Positions 56,007 through 64,000 of a DNA stretch of 64,000 bases are shown here, piece by piece. The stretch comes from Cellulomonas xylanilytica. GTDB taxonomy: Bacteria > Actinomycetota > Actinomycetes > Actinomycetales > Cellulomonadaceae. Numbering within the stretch: the stretch's first letter is position 1; each line of letters begins with the position of its first letter. Where the stretch lies: contig NZ_BJUB01000005.1 of NCBI RefSeq assembly GCF_007989805.1, positions 62,001-126,000 on the forward strand. The letters are read 5' to 3'. The position numbers and the translations under genes were made by a program. Under the pieces are notes generated by a model. The model was given only the letters and a program-made list of their open reading frames with translations. It was not told the origin of the DNA and did not search any database.

Positions 56007-57206
56007 TCAGTACCAGCCCTTGGCCTGGCTGTGCGCGTAGGCGCCGCACGGGTCGCCGTAGCGGCCGCCGATGTAGTTCAGGCCCCACGTGATCTGCGTC
56101 GCCGGGTTGGTCCGCCAGTCGTCCGCGACCGTCGCCATCTTGCTGCCCGGGAGCGACTGCGGGATGCCGTACGCACCCGACGACTTGTTCTCCGCGTTCA
56201 CGCGCCAGCCGCTCTCCTTGTTCCAGAGCGCGAGCAGGCAGGCGAACTGGTCGTCGCCCCACCCGCGGGCCGCGGCCATCTCCTTGCCGAGCGCCTGGGC
56301 GGTGCCCGGCTCGACGGCGACGACGGACGGGTCCGGCAGCTCGGCGGTGCCGACCTTGGTGACCTGGGTGACGGGCGCGACCGTCACCACCGAGGCCACC
56401 GGGGTGCGGCCGACGACGACCCCGCCGACGAGCTGGAGCTCGTACGTCGTGGTGCGGACGCCGGCCTTGCCCTTGGTGGCGATCACGGTGTTGCCCTTGA
56501 CCATCCCCGGGTCCTCGACCTCGGTGGACTCGAACGGCATCGCCTCGGTCACCGTCTCGCCCGACGTGCTGGCGCGCGTGACCATGACCACGAGGCCGTC
56601 CACGGCGGTGGAGTCGAGCGGCACCGATACCTGGTCGCCCTCCTCGAGCACCAGGCCGATGTCCCGCAGACCGTCGCGCACCGTGGCGGCGCTGGTCAGC
56701 CCGTCGATGACCTGGCCGTCGACCACGAGGTGGATCGTCTTGAGCGTCGAGACGCGCAGCGTGTCCCGGCCGAGAGCCGCGGAGCGGGACGCCGACAGGC
56801 GCACCTCGTCGTCACGCAGCCCGAGCCCGTCGACGGCCTCACCGACCGTCAGGGCCGTGGTCCACACCGACCGCTCGGAGCCGTCGACCTCGACGGACAG
56901 CTCGCGGCCGTGCCGCACGACGATCTGGCCGGACCGCGAGATGGGCTCGTCCAGGCCGGGGGCGACGAGGTCGCGCTCGCCGACCTCGATGTCGGCGCTG
57001 GCCAGCATGTCCTCGACGGTGCGGCCGAAGGCCTCGACCTCCACCGAGGTGCCGTCGACGTCCACCGTCACGGTCTTGTGCATCACCGCGAACGCGCTGG
57101 TCGCGGCGGCCACGACCGCGAGCACGGCGCCCTGGGCCACGACCCGCACGGCTCGACGACCACGGAAGGGGCGACCTCGGGTCGCACGCTCCAGGTCCGG
57201 GCTCAC
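56007..57206 (-). CDS. RpfB-like protein with lytic-transglycosylase (Apf-type) C-terminus
   Basis: 399 residues. Membrane helix about 20-41, three DUF348 units (about 43-85, 95-140, 152-195), G5 domain about 210-292, then a lysozyme-fold domain about 305-399. The last domain is not the Rpf type: LLALWNKESGWRVNAENKSSGAYGIPQSLPGSKM matches the SLT/aggregation-promoting-factor group, with the probable catalytic Glu in NKESGW. It shares its N-terminal architecture with the adjacent Rpf gene, so the pair looks like a duplication with a swapped catalytic head. GTG 57206 has GAGAGGA about nine bases upstream. Confidence 0.9.
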   Translation of the reverse strand: MSPDLERATRGRPFRGRRAVRVVAQGAVLAVVAAATSAFAVMHKTVTVDVDGTSVEVEAFGRTVEDMLASADIEVGERDLVAPGLDEPISRSGQIVVRHGRELSVEVDGSERSVWTTALTVGEAVDGLGLRDDEVRLSASRSAALGRDTLRVSTLKTIHLVVDGQVIDGLTSAATVRDGLRDIGLVLEEGDQVSVPLDSTAVDGLVVMVTRASTSGETVTEAMPFESTEVEDPGMVKGNTVIATKGKAGVRTTTYELQLVGGVVVGRTPVASVVTVAPVTQVTKVGTAELPDPSVVAVEPGTAQALGKEMAAARGWGDDQFACLLALWNKESGWRVNAENKSSGAYGIPQSLPGSKMATVADDWRTNPATQITWGLNYIGGRYGDPCGAYAHSQAKGWY

Positions 57207-57266
57207 GCGGTGGGTCCTCTCAGCGGGGCTGGTACAGCCGCGCCCCTGCTGGACGCAGGTCCGACC

Positions 57267-57295
57267 GTAACCGATCCGTGACCGACGCGGTAACC
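57267..57295 (-). promoter_or_regulatory. triple GTAACC/GTGACC direct repeat (MtrA-like)
   Basis: GTAACC (57267-57272), GTGACC (57278-57283) and GTAACC (57290-57295), spaced 11 and 12 bp, 61 bp upstream of the GTG at 57206. MtrA, a response regulator known to control rpf genes in other actinobacteria, binds repeats of this kind. Confidence 0.55.
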
Positions 57296-57357
57296 CGAGG
57301 TCCGCCCTCCGGGACCGACATCACCCGACCGTCCGGCGACAGACCGGGTCATTCCCG

Positions 57358-58263
57358 TCACCACGACCCGTAGACCGCCTCGGAGGTGGCCGCGAGCGCG
57401 GTGCAGACGTCCACCAGCGGGCGTCCCGTCACGTCGGCGACCGTCCGGACCGTGCCCGGCAGCAGGTAGGGGGCGTTCGGCCGGCCCCGGAACGGGTGCA
57501 CGGTCAGGTACGGCGCGTCCGTCTCGACGAGCAGCAGGCTGGGCGGGACCTCCCGCAGCGCCTCCCGCAGGGCGTCGTTGGCGCCGAACGAGACCGGCCC
57601 GGCGAACGAGAGGTACCAGCCGTGGGACACCGCGAGCCGCGCCAGCTCGGCGTCGCCGGAGAAGCAGTGGAAGACCGTGCGGTCCGGCGCCCCGTCCGCG
57701 AGCAGCACCTCCACGACCTCGTCGTGGGCGTCGCGGTCGTGGATCTGCAGCGCCAGGCCGAGCTCCTTGGCCAGGGCGACGTGCGTGCGGAACGCCTCGC
57801 GCTGGACCGCGCGGCCCCGGGGTCCCGCGCGGAAGTGGTCCAGGCCGGTCTCGCCGATGGCGCGGACGCGGGGGTTGGCACGGGCCACCGCCTCGACCCG
57901 GGCGATGGCGTCGGCCAGCGACACGTCGTGCACGGGCTCCGGGTCGAGCCCGTCGGGGGCCGTCTCGCGCACGCCGGCGTGGCGGACGGCCTCGTTCGGG
58001 TGGATGGCGACCGCGCCGAGCAGGGCGTCGTGCGTCCGCACGGCCACGTCGGTCCACGCGATCGCGTCGAGGTCGCAGCCCACCTGCACCATGCGGGTCA
58101 CGCCGACCGCCGCCGCGCGGGCCAGGTGGTCGTCGAGGGTCGGGTCCCAGCCCTCCGCCTCCCACGTCACCACGGTGTCGAGGTGGGTGTGGTTGTCGAC
58201 CACCGCGACCGGCAGGGGCTCGGGCGGTGCGGGCCAGCCCCGCTCGCCCTTCGACCGCGCCAT
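57358..58263 (-). CDS. TatD family metal-dependent DNase
   Basis: 301 residues. TIM-barrel amidohydrolase: VVDNHTHLDTV (HxH metal site), AVAIHPNEA, AIGETGLDHFR, LALQIHDRDAHDEV, FHCFSGDAELA, LVETDAPYLTVHPFRGRPN. Hydrolyses DNA ends; possibly a 3' exonuclease in repair or tRNA/D-aminoacyl quality control. The ATG overlaps the metG stop by one base (TGATG), so translation is coupled. The frame extends upstream into metG without a better start. Confidence 0.93.
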   Translation of the reverse strand: MARSKGERGWPAPPEPLPVAVVDNHTHLDTVVTWEAEGWDPTLDDHLARAAAVGVTRMVQVGCDLDAIAWTDVAVRTHDALLGAVAIHPNEAVRHAGVRETAPDGLDPEPVHDVSLADAIARVEAVARANPRVRAIGETGLDHFRAGPRGRAVQREAFRTHVALAKELGLALQIHDRDAHDEVVEVLLADGAPDRTVFHCFSGDAELARLAVSHGWYLSFAGPVSFGANDALREALREVPPSLLLVETDAPYLTVHPFRGRPNAPYLLPGTVRTVADVTGRPLVDVCTALAATSEAVYGSW

Positions 58264-60056
58264 CACGCCTGGCGCAGCCGCTCGAGCTCCTCCTCGACGA
58301 TCGAGTCGTCGAGCTTGGTGAACACCGGGACCGGCTTGGCGACGGGCGTGCCCGTCACCAGCGGCTCCGACCGCCACGGGGCGACCGTGCGTCCCAGCTC
58401 GTAGTCGCCCGTGATGATCGGGTAGTGGCGCGAGTCGTCGTCGAGGTCGGTGACCTCGTCGATGCGCGGCAGCGGCGAGAACGTCCCCGTGCGGCCGAAC
58501 GTCTCGTGCACCTGCTGCGCCGAGTGCGGCAGGAACGGCGCGAGCAGCGTGTTGGCGTCACTGACGGCCTGGGCGGCCGTGTGCAGCACCGTGCCCAGCC
58601 GGTCACGGTCCTGCGTCAGCTTCCACGGCTCCGTCTCGGAGATGTACCGGTTGGCCTCCTGGACGACCCGCATCGCCTCGCTGATCGCGGCGCGGTTGCG
58701 GTGCCCCTCGAGCAGGCCGCCGACCGTTCCGAAGCCCGCCGACGTCGTCGCGAGCAGACCCTGGTCCACCGGCTGCAGCTCGCCCGGTGCCGGGATCTCG
58801 CCGAAGTTCTTGTGGATCAGGCTCGCCGTGCGGTTGACCAGGTTGCCCCAGCCCGCCACCAGCTCGGAGTTGGTGCGCGTCTTGAAGTCCGCCCACGTGA
58901 AGTCCGAGTCCTGGTTCTCCGGCCCGGCGGTGGACAGGAAGTACCGCAGCGCGTCGGGCTGGTAGCGGGACAGCACGTCCCGCACGTAGATGACCACGCC
59001 ACGCGACGAGCTGAACTGCTTGCCCTCCATGGTGAGGAACTCGCTGGACACCACCTCGGTGGGCAGGTTCAGCGTGCCGAACGTGCCCGGCGAGCCGCCC
59101 TTCGTGCCACGGCCGTCGTAGGCCAGCAGCTCGGCCGGCCAGATCTGCGAGTGGAACGTGATGTTGTCCTTGCCCATGAAGTAGTAGCTCAGGGCCTCGG
59201 GGTCGTTCCAGAACGGGCGCCACGCGTCCGGGTCGCCCGTGCGGCGCGCCCACTCGATCGACGCGGACAGGTACCCGATGACCGCGTCGAACCACACGTA
59301 GAGGCGCTTGTTCGGGTTGTCCTCCCAGCCCTCCAGGGGCACCGGGATGCCCCAGTCGATGTCCCGCGTCATCGCACGGGGCCGCATGTCGTCGACGAGG
59401 TTGAGCGAGAAGTTCAGGACGTTCGGGCGCCAGTCCGTGCGGGTGCGCAGCCACGCCTCCAGGGCGCTCGCGAACGCGGGCAGGTCCAGGAAGAAGTGGT
59501 TCGACTCGACGAACTTCGGCGTCTCGCCGTTGATCCGGCTGTGCGGGTTGATCAGGTCGATGGCGTCCAGCTGGTTGCCGCAGTTGTCGCACTGGTCGCC
59601 GCGCGCGCCGTCGTAGCCGCAGATGGGGCACGTGCCCTCGACGTACCGGTCCGGCAGGGTGCGTCCCGTGCTCGGCGAGATGGCGCCCATGGTCGACTGC
59701 TCGATCATGTAGCCGTTCTTGTGCACCGTGCGGAACATCTCCTGCACCACGGCGTAGTGGTTGCGCGTCGTCGTGCGCGTGAACAGGTCGTACGACAGGC
59801 CCAGGTTGGTCAGGTCCTCGACGATCACGCGGTTGTAGCGGTCCGCCAGCTCCTGCGGGCCCACGCCCTCCTGCTCGGCCAGCACCAGGATCGGGGTCCC
59901 GTGCTCGTCGGTGCCCGAGACCATGAGCACCTCGTTGCCCGCCATCCGCATGTAGCGGCTGAAGATGTCCGACGGGACACCGAAGCCGGCGACGTGACCG
60001 ATGTGGCGGGGACCGTTCGCGTAGGGCCACGCGACGGCCGAGAGGATGCGGGACAT
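58263..60056 (-). CDS. metG: methionyl-tRNA synthetase
   Basis: 597 residues. [10 protein letters not shown] (HIGH motif) near residue 12, one zinc knuckle [17 protein letters not shown] about 144-160, the KMSKS-equivalent KQFSSSRG near 344, and an anticodon-binding helical domain. No C-terminal dimerisation (Trbp111) domain. TAGGAT (60063-60068, minus strand) lies six bases before the ATG with no ribosome site, so the mRNA is probably leaderless. First gene of the metG-tatD unit. Confidence 0.98.
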   Translation of the reverse strand: MSRILSAVAWPYANGPRHIGHVAGFGVPSDIFSRYMRMAGNEVLMVSGTDEHGTPILVLAEQEGVGPQELADRYNRVIVEDLTNLGLSYDLFTRTTTRNHYAVVQEMFRTVHKNGYMIEQSTMGAISPSTGRTLPDRYVEGTCPICGYDGARGDQCDNCGNQLDAIDLINPHSRINGETPKFVESNHFFLDLPAFASALEAWLRTRTDWRPNVLNFSLNLVDDMRPRAMTRDIDWGIPVPLEGWEDNPNKRLYVWFDAVIGYLSASIEWARRTGDPDAWRPFWNDPEALSYYFMGKDNITFHSQIWPAELLAYDGRGTKGGSPGTFGTLNLPTEVVSSEFLTMEGKQFSSSRGVVIYVRDVLSRYQPDALRYFLSTAGPENQDSDFTWADFKTRTNSELVAGWGNLVNRTASLIHKNFGEIPAPGELQPVDQGLLATTSAGFGTVGGLLEGHRNRAAISEAMRVVQEANRYISETEPWKLTQDRDRLGTVLHTAAQAVSDANTLLAPFLPHSAQQVHETFGRTGTFSPLPRIDEVTDLDDDSRHYPIITGDYELGRTVAPWRSEPLVTGTPVAKPVPVFTKLDDSIVEEELERLRQA

Positions 60057-60087
60057 GCGCCGATCCTAGGTGAGCGCGTGGGGACGC

Positions 60088-61212
60088 TCAGTCGACGACC
60101 ACCCGCAGGATCCGGTCGTCCCCGTCGCGCACGTCGCCCCGCCCGTCGGTGTTCCCCGTGACCACCCAGAGCGACCCGTCGGGCGCGGGCTCGACCGCGC
60201 GCAGCCTGCCGTGCTCGCCCTCCAGCAGCGCCTGCGGGGTGCCGACGCCGACCTGCGTCAGCGGCACCCGCCACAGCCGCTCGCCGCGCAGCCCCGCCAG
60301 GTACACCGCGTCGTCGGTGACGGCCAGGCCGCTCGGCGACGCGTCCGTGGTCGCCCAGACGGCTAGAGGTTCCGAGAACCCGTCCGCAGCGCCGTCCGAC
60401 AGCCCCTCGACCTCCGGCCACCCGTAGTTCCCGCCCGGCTCGATGAGGTTGAGCTCGTCCCACGTGTTCTGGCCGAACTCCGAGGCGAACATCCGGCCGT
60501 CCGGCGCCCAGCCGATCCCCTGCACGTTGCGGTGCCCGAGGCTCCACACCGGCGAGCCCTCGTCCGGGTTGCCCGGGGCGGGGTCGCCGTCGGCGGTGAT
60601 GCGCAGGATCTTGCCGCTGAGGCTGTCCGGGTCCTGCGCCGACGGCGGGTCGCCCGCGTCACCGGTGGCGACGTAGAGGAAGTCGTCCGGGCCGACGGCG
60701 AGCCGCCCACCGTCGTGGTTCCCCGCCTTCGCGATGCCGGTGAGGATCGGGTCCAGGTCCCCCAGGACCGACCCGTCGAGCGTGCCGCGCAGGACCCGGT
60801 TGTCGTCGGCCACGGTCGCGTACAGCGCCAGATCGACGGCCGGCCCGTCTGCACCGAGGATTGCGACCCCGAGCAGACCGCCCTCACCGGCGGGGACGAC
60901 GAGGTCCGCGAGCTCGTCGGCACCCGGTCCGGTCACGTCCGTCCTGGTGCCGTCCGGTGCGACGAGCACGAGAGCGGCCGCGTTCCGCAACGTGACGACC
61001 GCGTCGCCGTCCGGGAGGAACGCGAGCCCCCAGGGGACGTCGAGGCCACCGACGACCTCGTCATTCTCGGAGACCGCGACGGTCGGGGCGCTCGCGCTGC
61101 CCGTCGTGTCCGTCGTTCCCGTCGCGACCGGGGTCGCCGGGGTGCAGGCCGCGAGCGCGACGACGAGCGCGCAGGCCGCGACGGCCCGTCGTCCCGAGGA
61201 TCTCGACGCCAT
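60088..61212 (-). CDS. PQQ-dependent sugar dehydrogenase-like lipoprotein (GSDH family)
   Basis: 374 residues. Signal peptide with lipobox ALAAC about residues 18-22. The six-bladed propeller of the glucose/sorbosone dehydrogenase family follows: DVPWGLAFLPDGDAVVT, GGLLGVAI, KAGNHDGGRLAVGPDDFLYVATGDAG, GKILRITADGDPAPGNP, WSLGHRNVQGIGWAPDGRMFASEFG. The HDGGR and GHRN positions match the catalytic/PQQ region of the family. Oxidises a sugar outside the membrane and would need PQQ, for which no genes are visible here. Lies between metG and cydAB, divergent from cydA. Confidence 0.9.
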   Translation of the reverse strand: MASRSSGRRAVAACALVVALAACTPATPVATGTTDTTGSASAPTVAVSENDEVVGGLDVPWGLAFLPDGDAVVTLRNAAALVLVAPDGTRTDVTGPGADELADLVVPAGEGGLLGVAILGADGPAVDLALYATVADDNRVLRGTLDGSVLGDLDPILTGIAKAGNHDGGRLAVGPDDFLYVATGDAGDPPSAQDPDSLSGKILRITADGDPAPGNPDEGSPVWSLGHRNVQGIGWAPDGRMFASEFGQNTWDELNLIEPGGNYGWPEVEGLSDGAADGFSEPLAVWATTDASPSGLAVTDDAVYLAGLRGERLWRVPLTQVGVGTPQALLEGEHGRLRAVEPAPDGSLWVVTGNTDGRGDVRDGDDRILRVVVD

Positions 61213-61348
61213 GCGACCACCCCAGCACGGCCGTCCGGGCACCGCACTCGGTGACCACCCTGAGCGGCAGCGGGAGCAGGCTCGGGGACCACCCGGAACC
61301 GTCCCGGATCTTCCCCTGGGACCCGGTTTCATCAGCCTTCCGCGGGCC

Positions 61349-61354
61349 TAGCGT
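61349..61354 (+). promoter_or_regulatory. -10 box for leaderless cydA
   Basis: TAGCGT, seven bases before the GTG at 61362, no ribosome site between. Confidence 0.5.
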
Positions 61355-61361
61355 CACCCTC

Positions 61362-62561
61362 GTGAGCGCCGTCGACGCCGCCCGCACGCAGTTCGCGCTG
61401 CTCGCGGGCTTCCACTTCCTGTTCGTCCTCGTGACCCTGGGCCTCGGACCCGTGGTCGCGATCTTCCAGACCCGGTGGGCGGTCACCCGTCGTGAGGTGC
61501 ACGAGCGCGCCACCCGGTTCTGGGGGCAGCTCTACCTCGTGAACTACGCGCTCGGCATCGTCGCGGGCATCCTGCTGGAGCTCCAGTTCGGGCTGCACTT
61601 CCCCGGCCTGCTCGACGTGGCCGGCGAGGTGTTCGGCGCGCCGCTCGCCGTCGAGACGATGGTCGCGTTCTTCCTGGAGTCGACGCTGCTCGGCCTGTGG
61701 GTGTTCGGATGGCACCAGCTCAACCGGTGGGTGCACACGGTCGTGTTCTGGCTCGTCGTGCTCACCGGGTACGCGTCCGCGCTCGCGGTCATGGTCGCCA
61801 ACGGGTTCCTGCGCAACCCCGTCGGCTACGAGCTGGTCGACGGCGTCGCGCACATCACCGACCCCGCCGCGCTGGTGCTCAACCCTGCGGCCGTCCTGTC
61901 CCTCGGGCACGTCCTCGGTGCGTGCCTGCTGGCCGGGGCGTTCGTCGTCATCGGCGTCAGCGCGTGGCACCTTCGCCGGGAGACGGCGTTCGACGAGCTG
62001 TTCCGGCGCTCGCTGCGCACCGGCGTCGTCGTCGGGGCCGTCGGTGCGCTCCTGGCGGTCGGGTTCGGGTTCTCCCAGTTCTCGTACGTCACGCAGGGCG
62101 CCGAGGCCGGGCAGCACCCCGTGGTCGGGGTCGCCCTCGGGTTCATGATCCTGGGCGGCTTCGCACTGTTCCTCGGCGCGATCCCCATGCTCGCGCTGAT
62201 GATCGGCGGGGCGCTGTTCCGGCTGCCGTTCCGACGGGCGGTCTACGGGTTCCTCACCGCGGTGCTGCCCGTCCCGTTCGTGCTGGCGATCCTCGGCTGG
62301 CTGACCCGCGAGATCGGCCGGCAGCCGTGGGTCCTCGTCGGCGTGCTGCGGACGTCCGACGCCACCTCCGCGCACAGCGCCACGACCGTCCTCGTCTCGC
62401 TCGTCGTGCTCGTCGGCCTCATCGCCACCCTGGCGGTCGTCGACTGGGTGCTGCTCGGGCGGCTCGCCCGTCTCGGGCCGGGGTCGCCCGTGCTCGGCGC
62501 GCCCCCGTCGCAGGCCCGCGAGGCCGACGAGCCCCTGACCTTCGCCGAGGTGTCCCGATGA
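61362..62561 (+). CDS. cydA: cytochrome bd-type oxidase subunit I, short form without Q-loop
   Basis: 399 residues against about 470-520 for canonical CydA. Retained: FALLAGFHFLFVLVTLGLG (heme b595 His), GAPLAVETMVAFFLESTLLGLWVFG (helix with two Glu), SLGHVLGACLLAGAF (heme b558 His), GFMILGG (candidate Met ligand) and GRQPW. Between the last two blocks only about 50 residues remain where E. coli has about 175, so the Q-loop with its KLAAIEAEW quinol site is absent. Probably an oxygen reductase of the bd superfamily with a different or altered electron donor. GTG 61362 sits seven bases after a -10 box; its stop overlaps cydB. Confidence 0.9.
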   Translation: MSAVDAARTQFALLAGFHFLFVLVTLGLGPVVAIFQTRWAVTRREVHERATRFWGQLYLVNYALGIVAGILLELQFGLHFPGLLDVAGEVFGAPLAVETMVAFFLESTLLGLWVFGWHQLNRWVHTVVFWLVVLTGYASALAVMVANGFLRNPVGYELVDGVAHITDPAALVLNPAAVLSLGHVLGACLLAGAFVVIGVSAWHLRRETAFDELFRRSLRTGVVVGAVGALLAVGFGFSQFSYVTQGAEAGQHPVVGVALGFMILGGFALFLGAIPMLALMIGGALFRLPFRRAVYGFLTAVLPVPFVLAILGWLTREIGRQPWVLVGVLRTSDATSAHSATTVLVSLVVLVGLIATLAVVDWVLLGRLARLGPGSPVLGAPPSQAREADEPLTFAEVSR

Positions 62562-63481
62562 TCTGGAGCCTGCTGCTGGTCGGCGCGCTCGCCGGCTGGG
62601 CCGTGCTCGACGGCATGAACCAGGGCCTCGGCGCCACGCTGCGCCAGGTCGGACGGACCCCCGGCGAGCGCCGGACCGTGCTCACCGCCCTCGGCCCGTT
62701 CCTGCTGGCGGGCGAGGTCTGGCTGGTCGCCGCGGCCGGCATCCTGCTCGCCGGCTTCCACGACCTCGAGCGCGACCTCCTGCTCGTCGGGTACCCGCTG
62801 GTCATCGCGCTCCTCGTCACCTGGGTGCTCCGCGACGCCGGCGTCTGGCTGCGCAGCCGGCGGCCCGGGGTCCGCTGGCGGGCCGGGTGGGAGCGCGTGA
62901 TCGTCGCCGCCTCCGTGGGGCTCCCCCTGTCCGCGGGCGCCCTGCTCGGGACCGCGCTCGTGTGGCTCCCGCCGCAGCCGTCGCTGACCGCGCGCGTGGT
63001 CGTGCCGGTGCTGACCGCGCTGTCCGCGGTCGCCGTCACCCGCGTCCTGGGCACCACGTTCGTCGCCACCCGGACGTCCGGCGTCCTGCGCGAGAGGGCC
63101 GCACGGCTCGCCGGTCGCGCGCTGCCCTGGTCGGCGGGGCTGCTGGCCGCGTCGGCCATCGCGTACGTCGTGCTCGTCCCCGCCGACGGCCCGGTCGACG
63201 CCGTCCTGCCGCCGCTCGTCGTCCTCGCCGGCTCCGGCTCCGCCCTCGTGGCGCGACCGGCGCTCGCGGACGGTCGGCTGCACCGCGGGCTCGCCGCGGT
63301 CGTCGTCGGCGGCGCGCTGCCCGTGGTCGCCGTCGCCATCGCGCTGGCTCCTGTGGCCTCCCCCGCGTCGACCCTCGAGCTCGTGCTGCTCGGCTGCGTC
63401 CCGGTGCTGCTCGCGGCGCAGGCGTGGGTCTGGTGGACGTTCCGCCACCCCGTCGGCCCCCGCGACGCGGTCTTCTACTGA
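62558..63481 (+). CDS. cydB: cytochrome bd-type oxidase subunit II
   Basis: 307 residues, about eight helices. IWSLLLVGALAGWAVLDGMNQGLG corresponds to the CydB N-terminus, where the canonical form reads GFDLGVG; here it is DGMNQGLG. EVWLVAAAGILLAGF matches the next helix. Stabilises subunit I. Overlaps cydA by four bases (ATGA at 62558-62561). Shorter and more divergent than typical CydB, in line with the short CydA. No cydCD genes are seen in the window. Confidence 0.85.
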   Translation: MIWSLLLVGALAGWAVLDGMNQGLGATLRQVGRTPGERRTVLTALGPFLLAGEVWLVAAAGILLAGFHDLERDLLLVGYPLVIALLVTWVLRDAGVWLRSRRPGVRWRAGWERVIVAASVGLPLSAGALLGTALVWLPPQPSLTARVVVPVLTALSAVAVTRVLGTTFVATRTSGVLRERAARLAGRALPWSAGLLAASAIAYVVLVPADGPVDAVLPPLVVLAGSGSALVARPALADGRLHRGLAAVVVGGALPVVAVAIALAPVASPASTLELVLLGCVPVLLAAQAWVWWTFRHPVGPRDAVFY

Positions 63482-63489
63482 CGGCGGCC

Positions 63490-63548
63490 GCCGAACCCGA
63501 CATCGTTGCCGCGAAGGCCCTCAGAACGTCCTCCATGTCGGGTTCGGC
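63490..63548. terminator. 14-bp perfect inverted repeat, probable terminator
   Basis: GCCGAACCCGACAT (63490-63503) and ATGTCGGGTTCGGC (63535-63548) with a 31-nt loop, between convergent cydB and rsmI. The long loop is unusual for a terminator. Confidence 0.5.
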
Positions 63549-63664
63549 GACCTGGCGCTCGCTGGGGTTCACCGCCTGCGACACGTCCGTCAGGGCTCGG
63601 TGGGCCACTCGTGCGCGTGGTCGTCCTCTGCGAGGGCTTGGTCGGCGTCGCGCGCTCGCTGTGG

Positions 63665-64000
63665 TCAGCGGGGCTTGGCCGCCAGGGCTGCCGCGTACAG
63701 GTCGCGCTTCGGGACGCCCGCCGCCGCAGCCACCTCCGCGACCGCGTCCTTCAGGCGGTCGCCGGTGTCCGTGCGGGACAGCACCTCGGCGACGAGGTCC
63801 GCGGTCGAGAGCTCCACCGCCTTCACCGCCCCGCCGACCACGACGACGATCTCGCCGCGCACCTGGTCCGCCGACGCCCACGCCACCAGCTCCGCAAGTG
63901 GCGCCCGGACGATCTCCTCGTACGTCTTGGTCAGCTCCCGGCAGACCGCGGCCGGCCGGTCCGCCCCGAACGCGACGGCCATCGCCGCCAGGGTGTCGTC
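63665..64000 (-). CDS. rsmI: 16S rRNA 2'-O-ribose C1402 methyltransferase, C-terminal part
   Basis: Partial: 111 codons of the C-terminus, the rest lies beyond base 64000. FGADRPAAVCRELTKTYEEIVRAPLAELVAWA and VRGEIVVVVGG are the standard RsmI C-terminal region that follows the SAM domain. It methylates the 2'-O of C1402 in 16S rRNA. An rsmI near metG is usual in Actinobacteria; here GSDH and cydAB lie between them. Confidence 0.93.
   Translation of the reverse strand, partial: DDTLAAMAVAFGADRPAAVCRELTKTYEEIVRAPLAELVAWASADQVRGEIVVVVGGAVKAVELSTADLVAEVLSRTDTGDRLKDAVAEVAAAAGVPKRDLYAAALAAKPR

Noticed and set aside
63590-63664. Open frame continuing 24 codons past the rsmI stop in the same frame
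   Set aside because: The protein already ends where RsmI normally ends, so this is probably chance or an old stop change. Readthrough has no support.

Overview
The window is high-GC actinobacterial DNA with dense genes, frequent GTG starts and start/stop overlaps, and TANNNT promoter boxes placed a few bases before start codons. The housekeeping order around pth-rplY-prs-glmU and metG-tatD-rpf-ksgA-ispE is typical of Actinobacteria. The large PKD/LamG secreted protein and the overall base composition fit a Cellulomonas-like member of the Micrococcales. That assignment is inference; there is no rRNA here to test it.

Layout. 1-4236: a partial SurA-like lipoprotein gene and mfd, both on the minus strand. 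4382-40602 (about 36 kb): an exopolysaccharide locus. It has a priming sugar-phosphate transferase, six further glycosyltransferases of the GT2, GT4 and GT39 types, a Wzx-type flippase, a Wzy/WaaL-type polymerase or ligase, a Wzc-type co-polymerase with tyrosine kinase, a pyruvyltransferase, six membrane acyltransferases, a TagD-like cytidylyltransferase and a CDP-alcohol phosphotransferase. Interleaved are three large secreted proteins: a 1776-residue propeller/LamG/PKD protein and two paralogous right-handed beta-helix proteins with Pro-Thr linkers. pth lies inside the right end of this locus.

40715-47776: rplY, a SIMPL protein, prs, glmU, a small membrane protein, tRNA-Gln, a TetR regulator, then a MarR regulator with an MFS exporter. 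47777-53405: an ABC-F ATPase, an LCP-family protein, a lipoprotein, an ArsR/SRPBCC pair and ispE. 53402-60056: ksgA, two tandem Rpf-like proteins with different catalytic heads, tatD and metG. 60088-64000: a PQQ-type sugar dehydrogenase lipoprotein, an unusual cytochrome bd-type oxidase (cydAB) and the 3' end of rsmI.

How the genes work together. The locus looks like a Wzx/Wzy pathway. A sugar phosphate is placed on undecaprenyl phosphate, extended by the glycosyltransferases, flipped and polymerised under Wzc control, and decorated with acyl and pyruvyl groups and possibly with a CDP-derived alcohol phosphate. The beta-helix and LamG/PKD proteins probably bind or process the product outside the cell.

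The most interesting unexplained signals are four. A conserved two-palindrome element sits about 220 bp upstream of both beta-helix genes. A TTCACCC motif recurs in the intergenic gaps of the locus. The beta-helix proteins carry a cysteine-paired N-terminal repeat domain that I do not recognise. The CydA homologue appears to lack the quinol-binding Q-loop.
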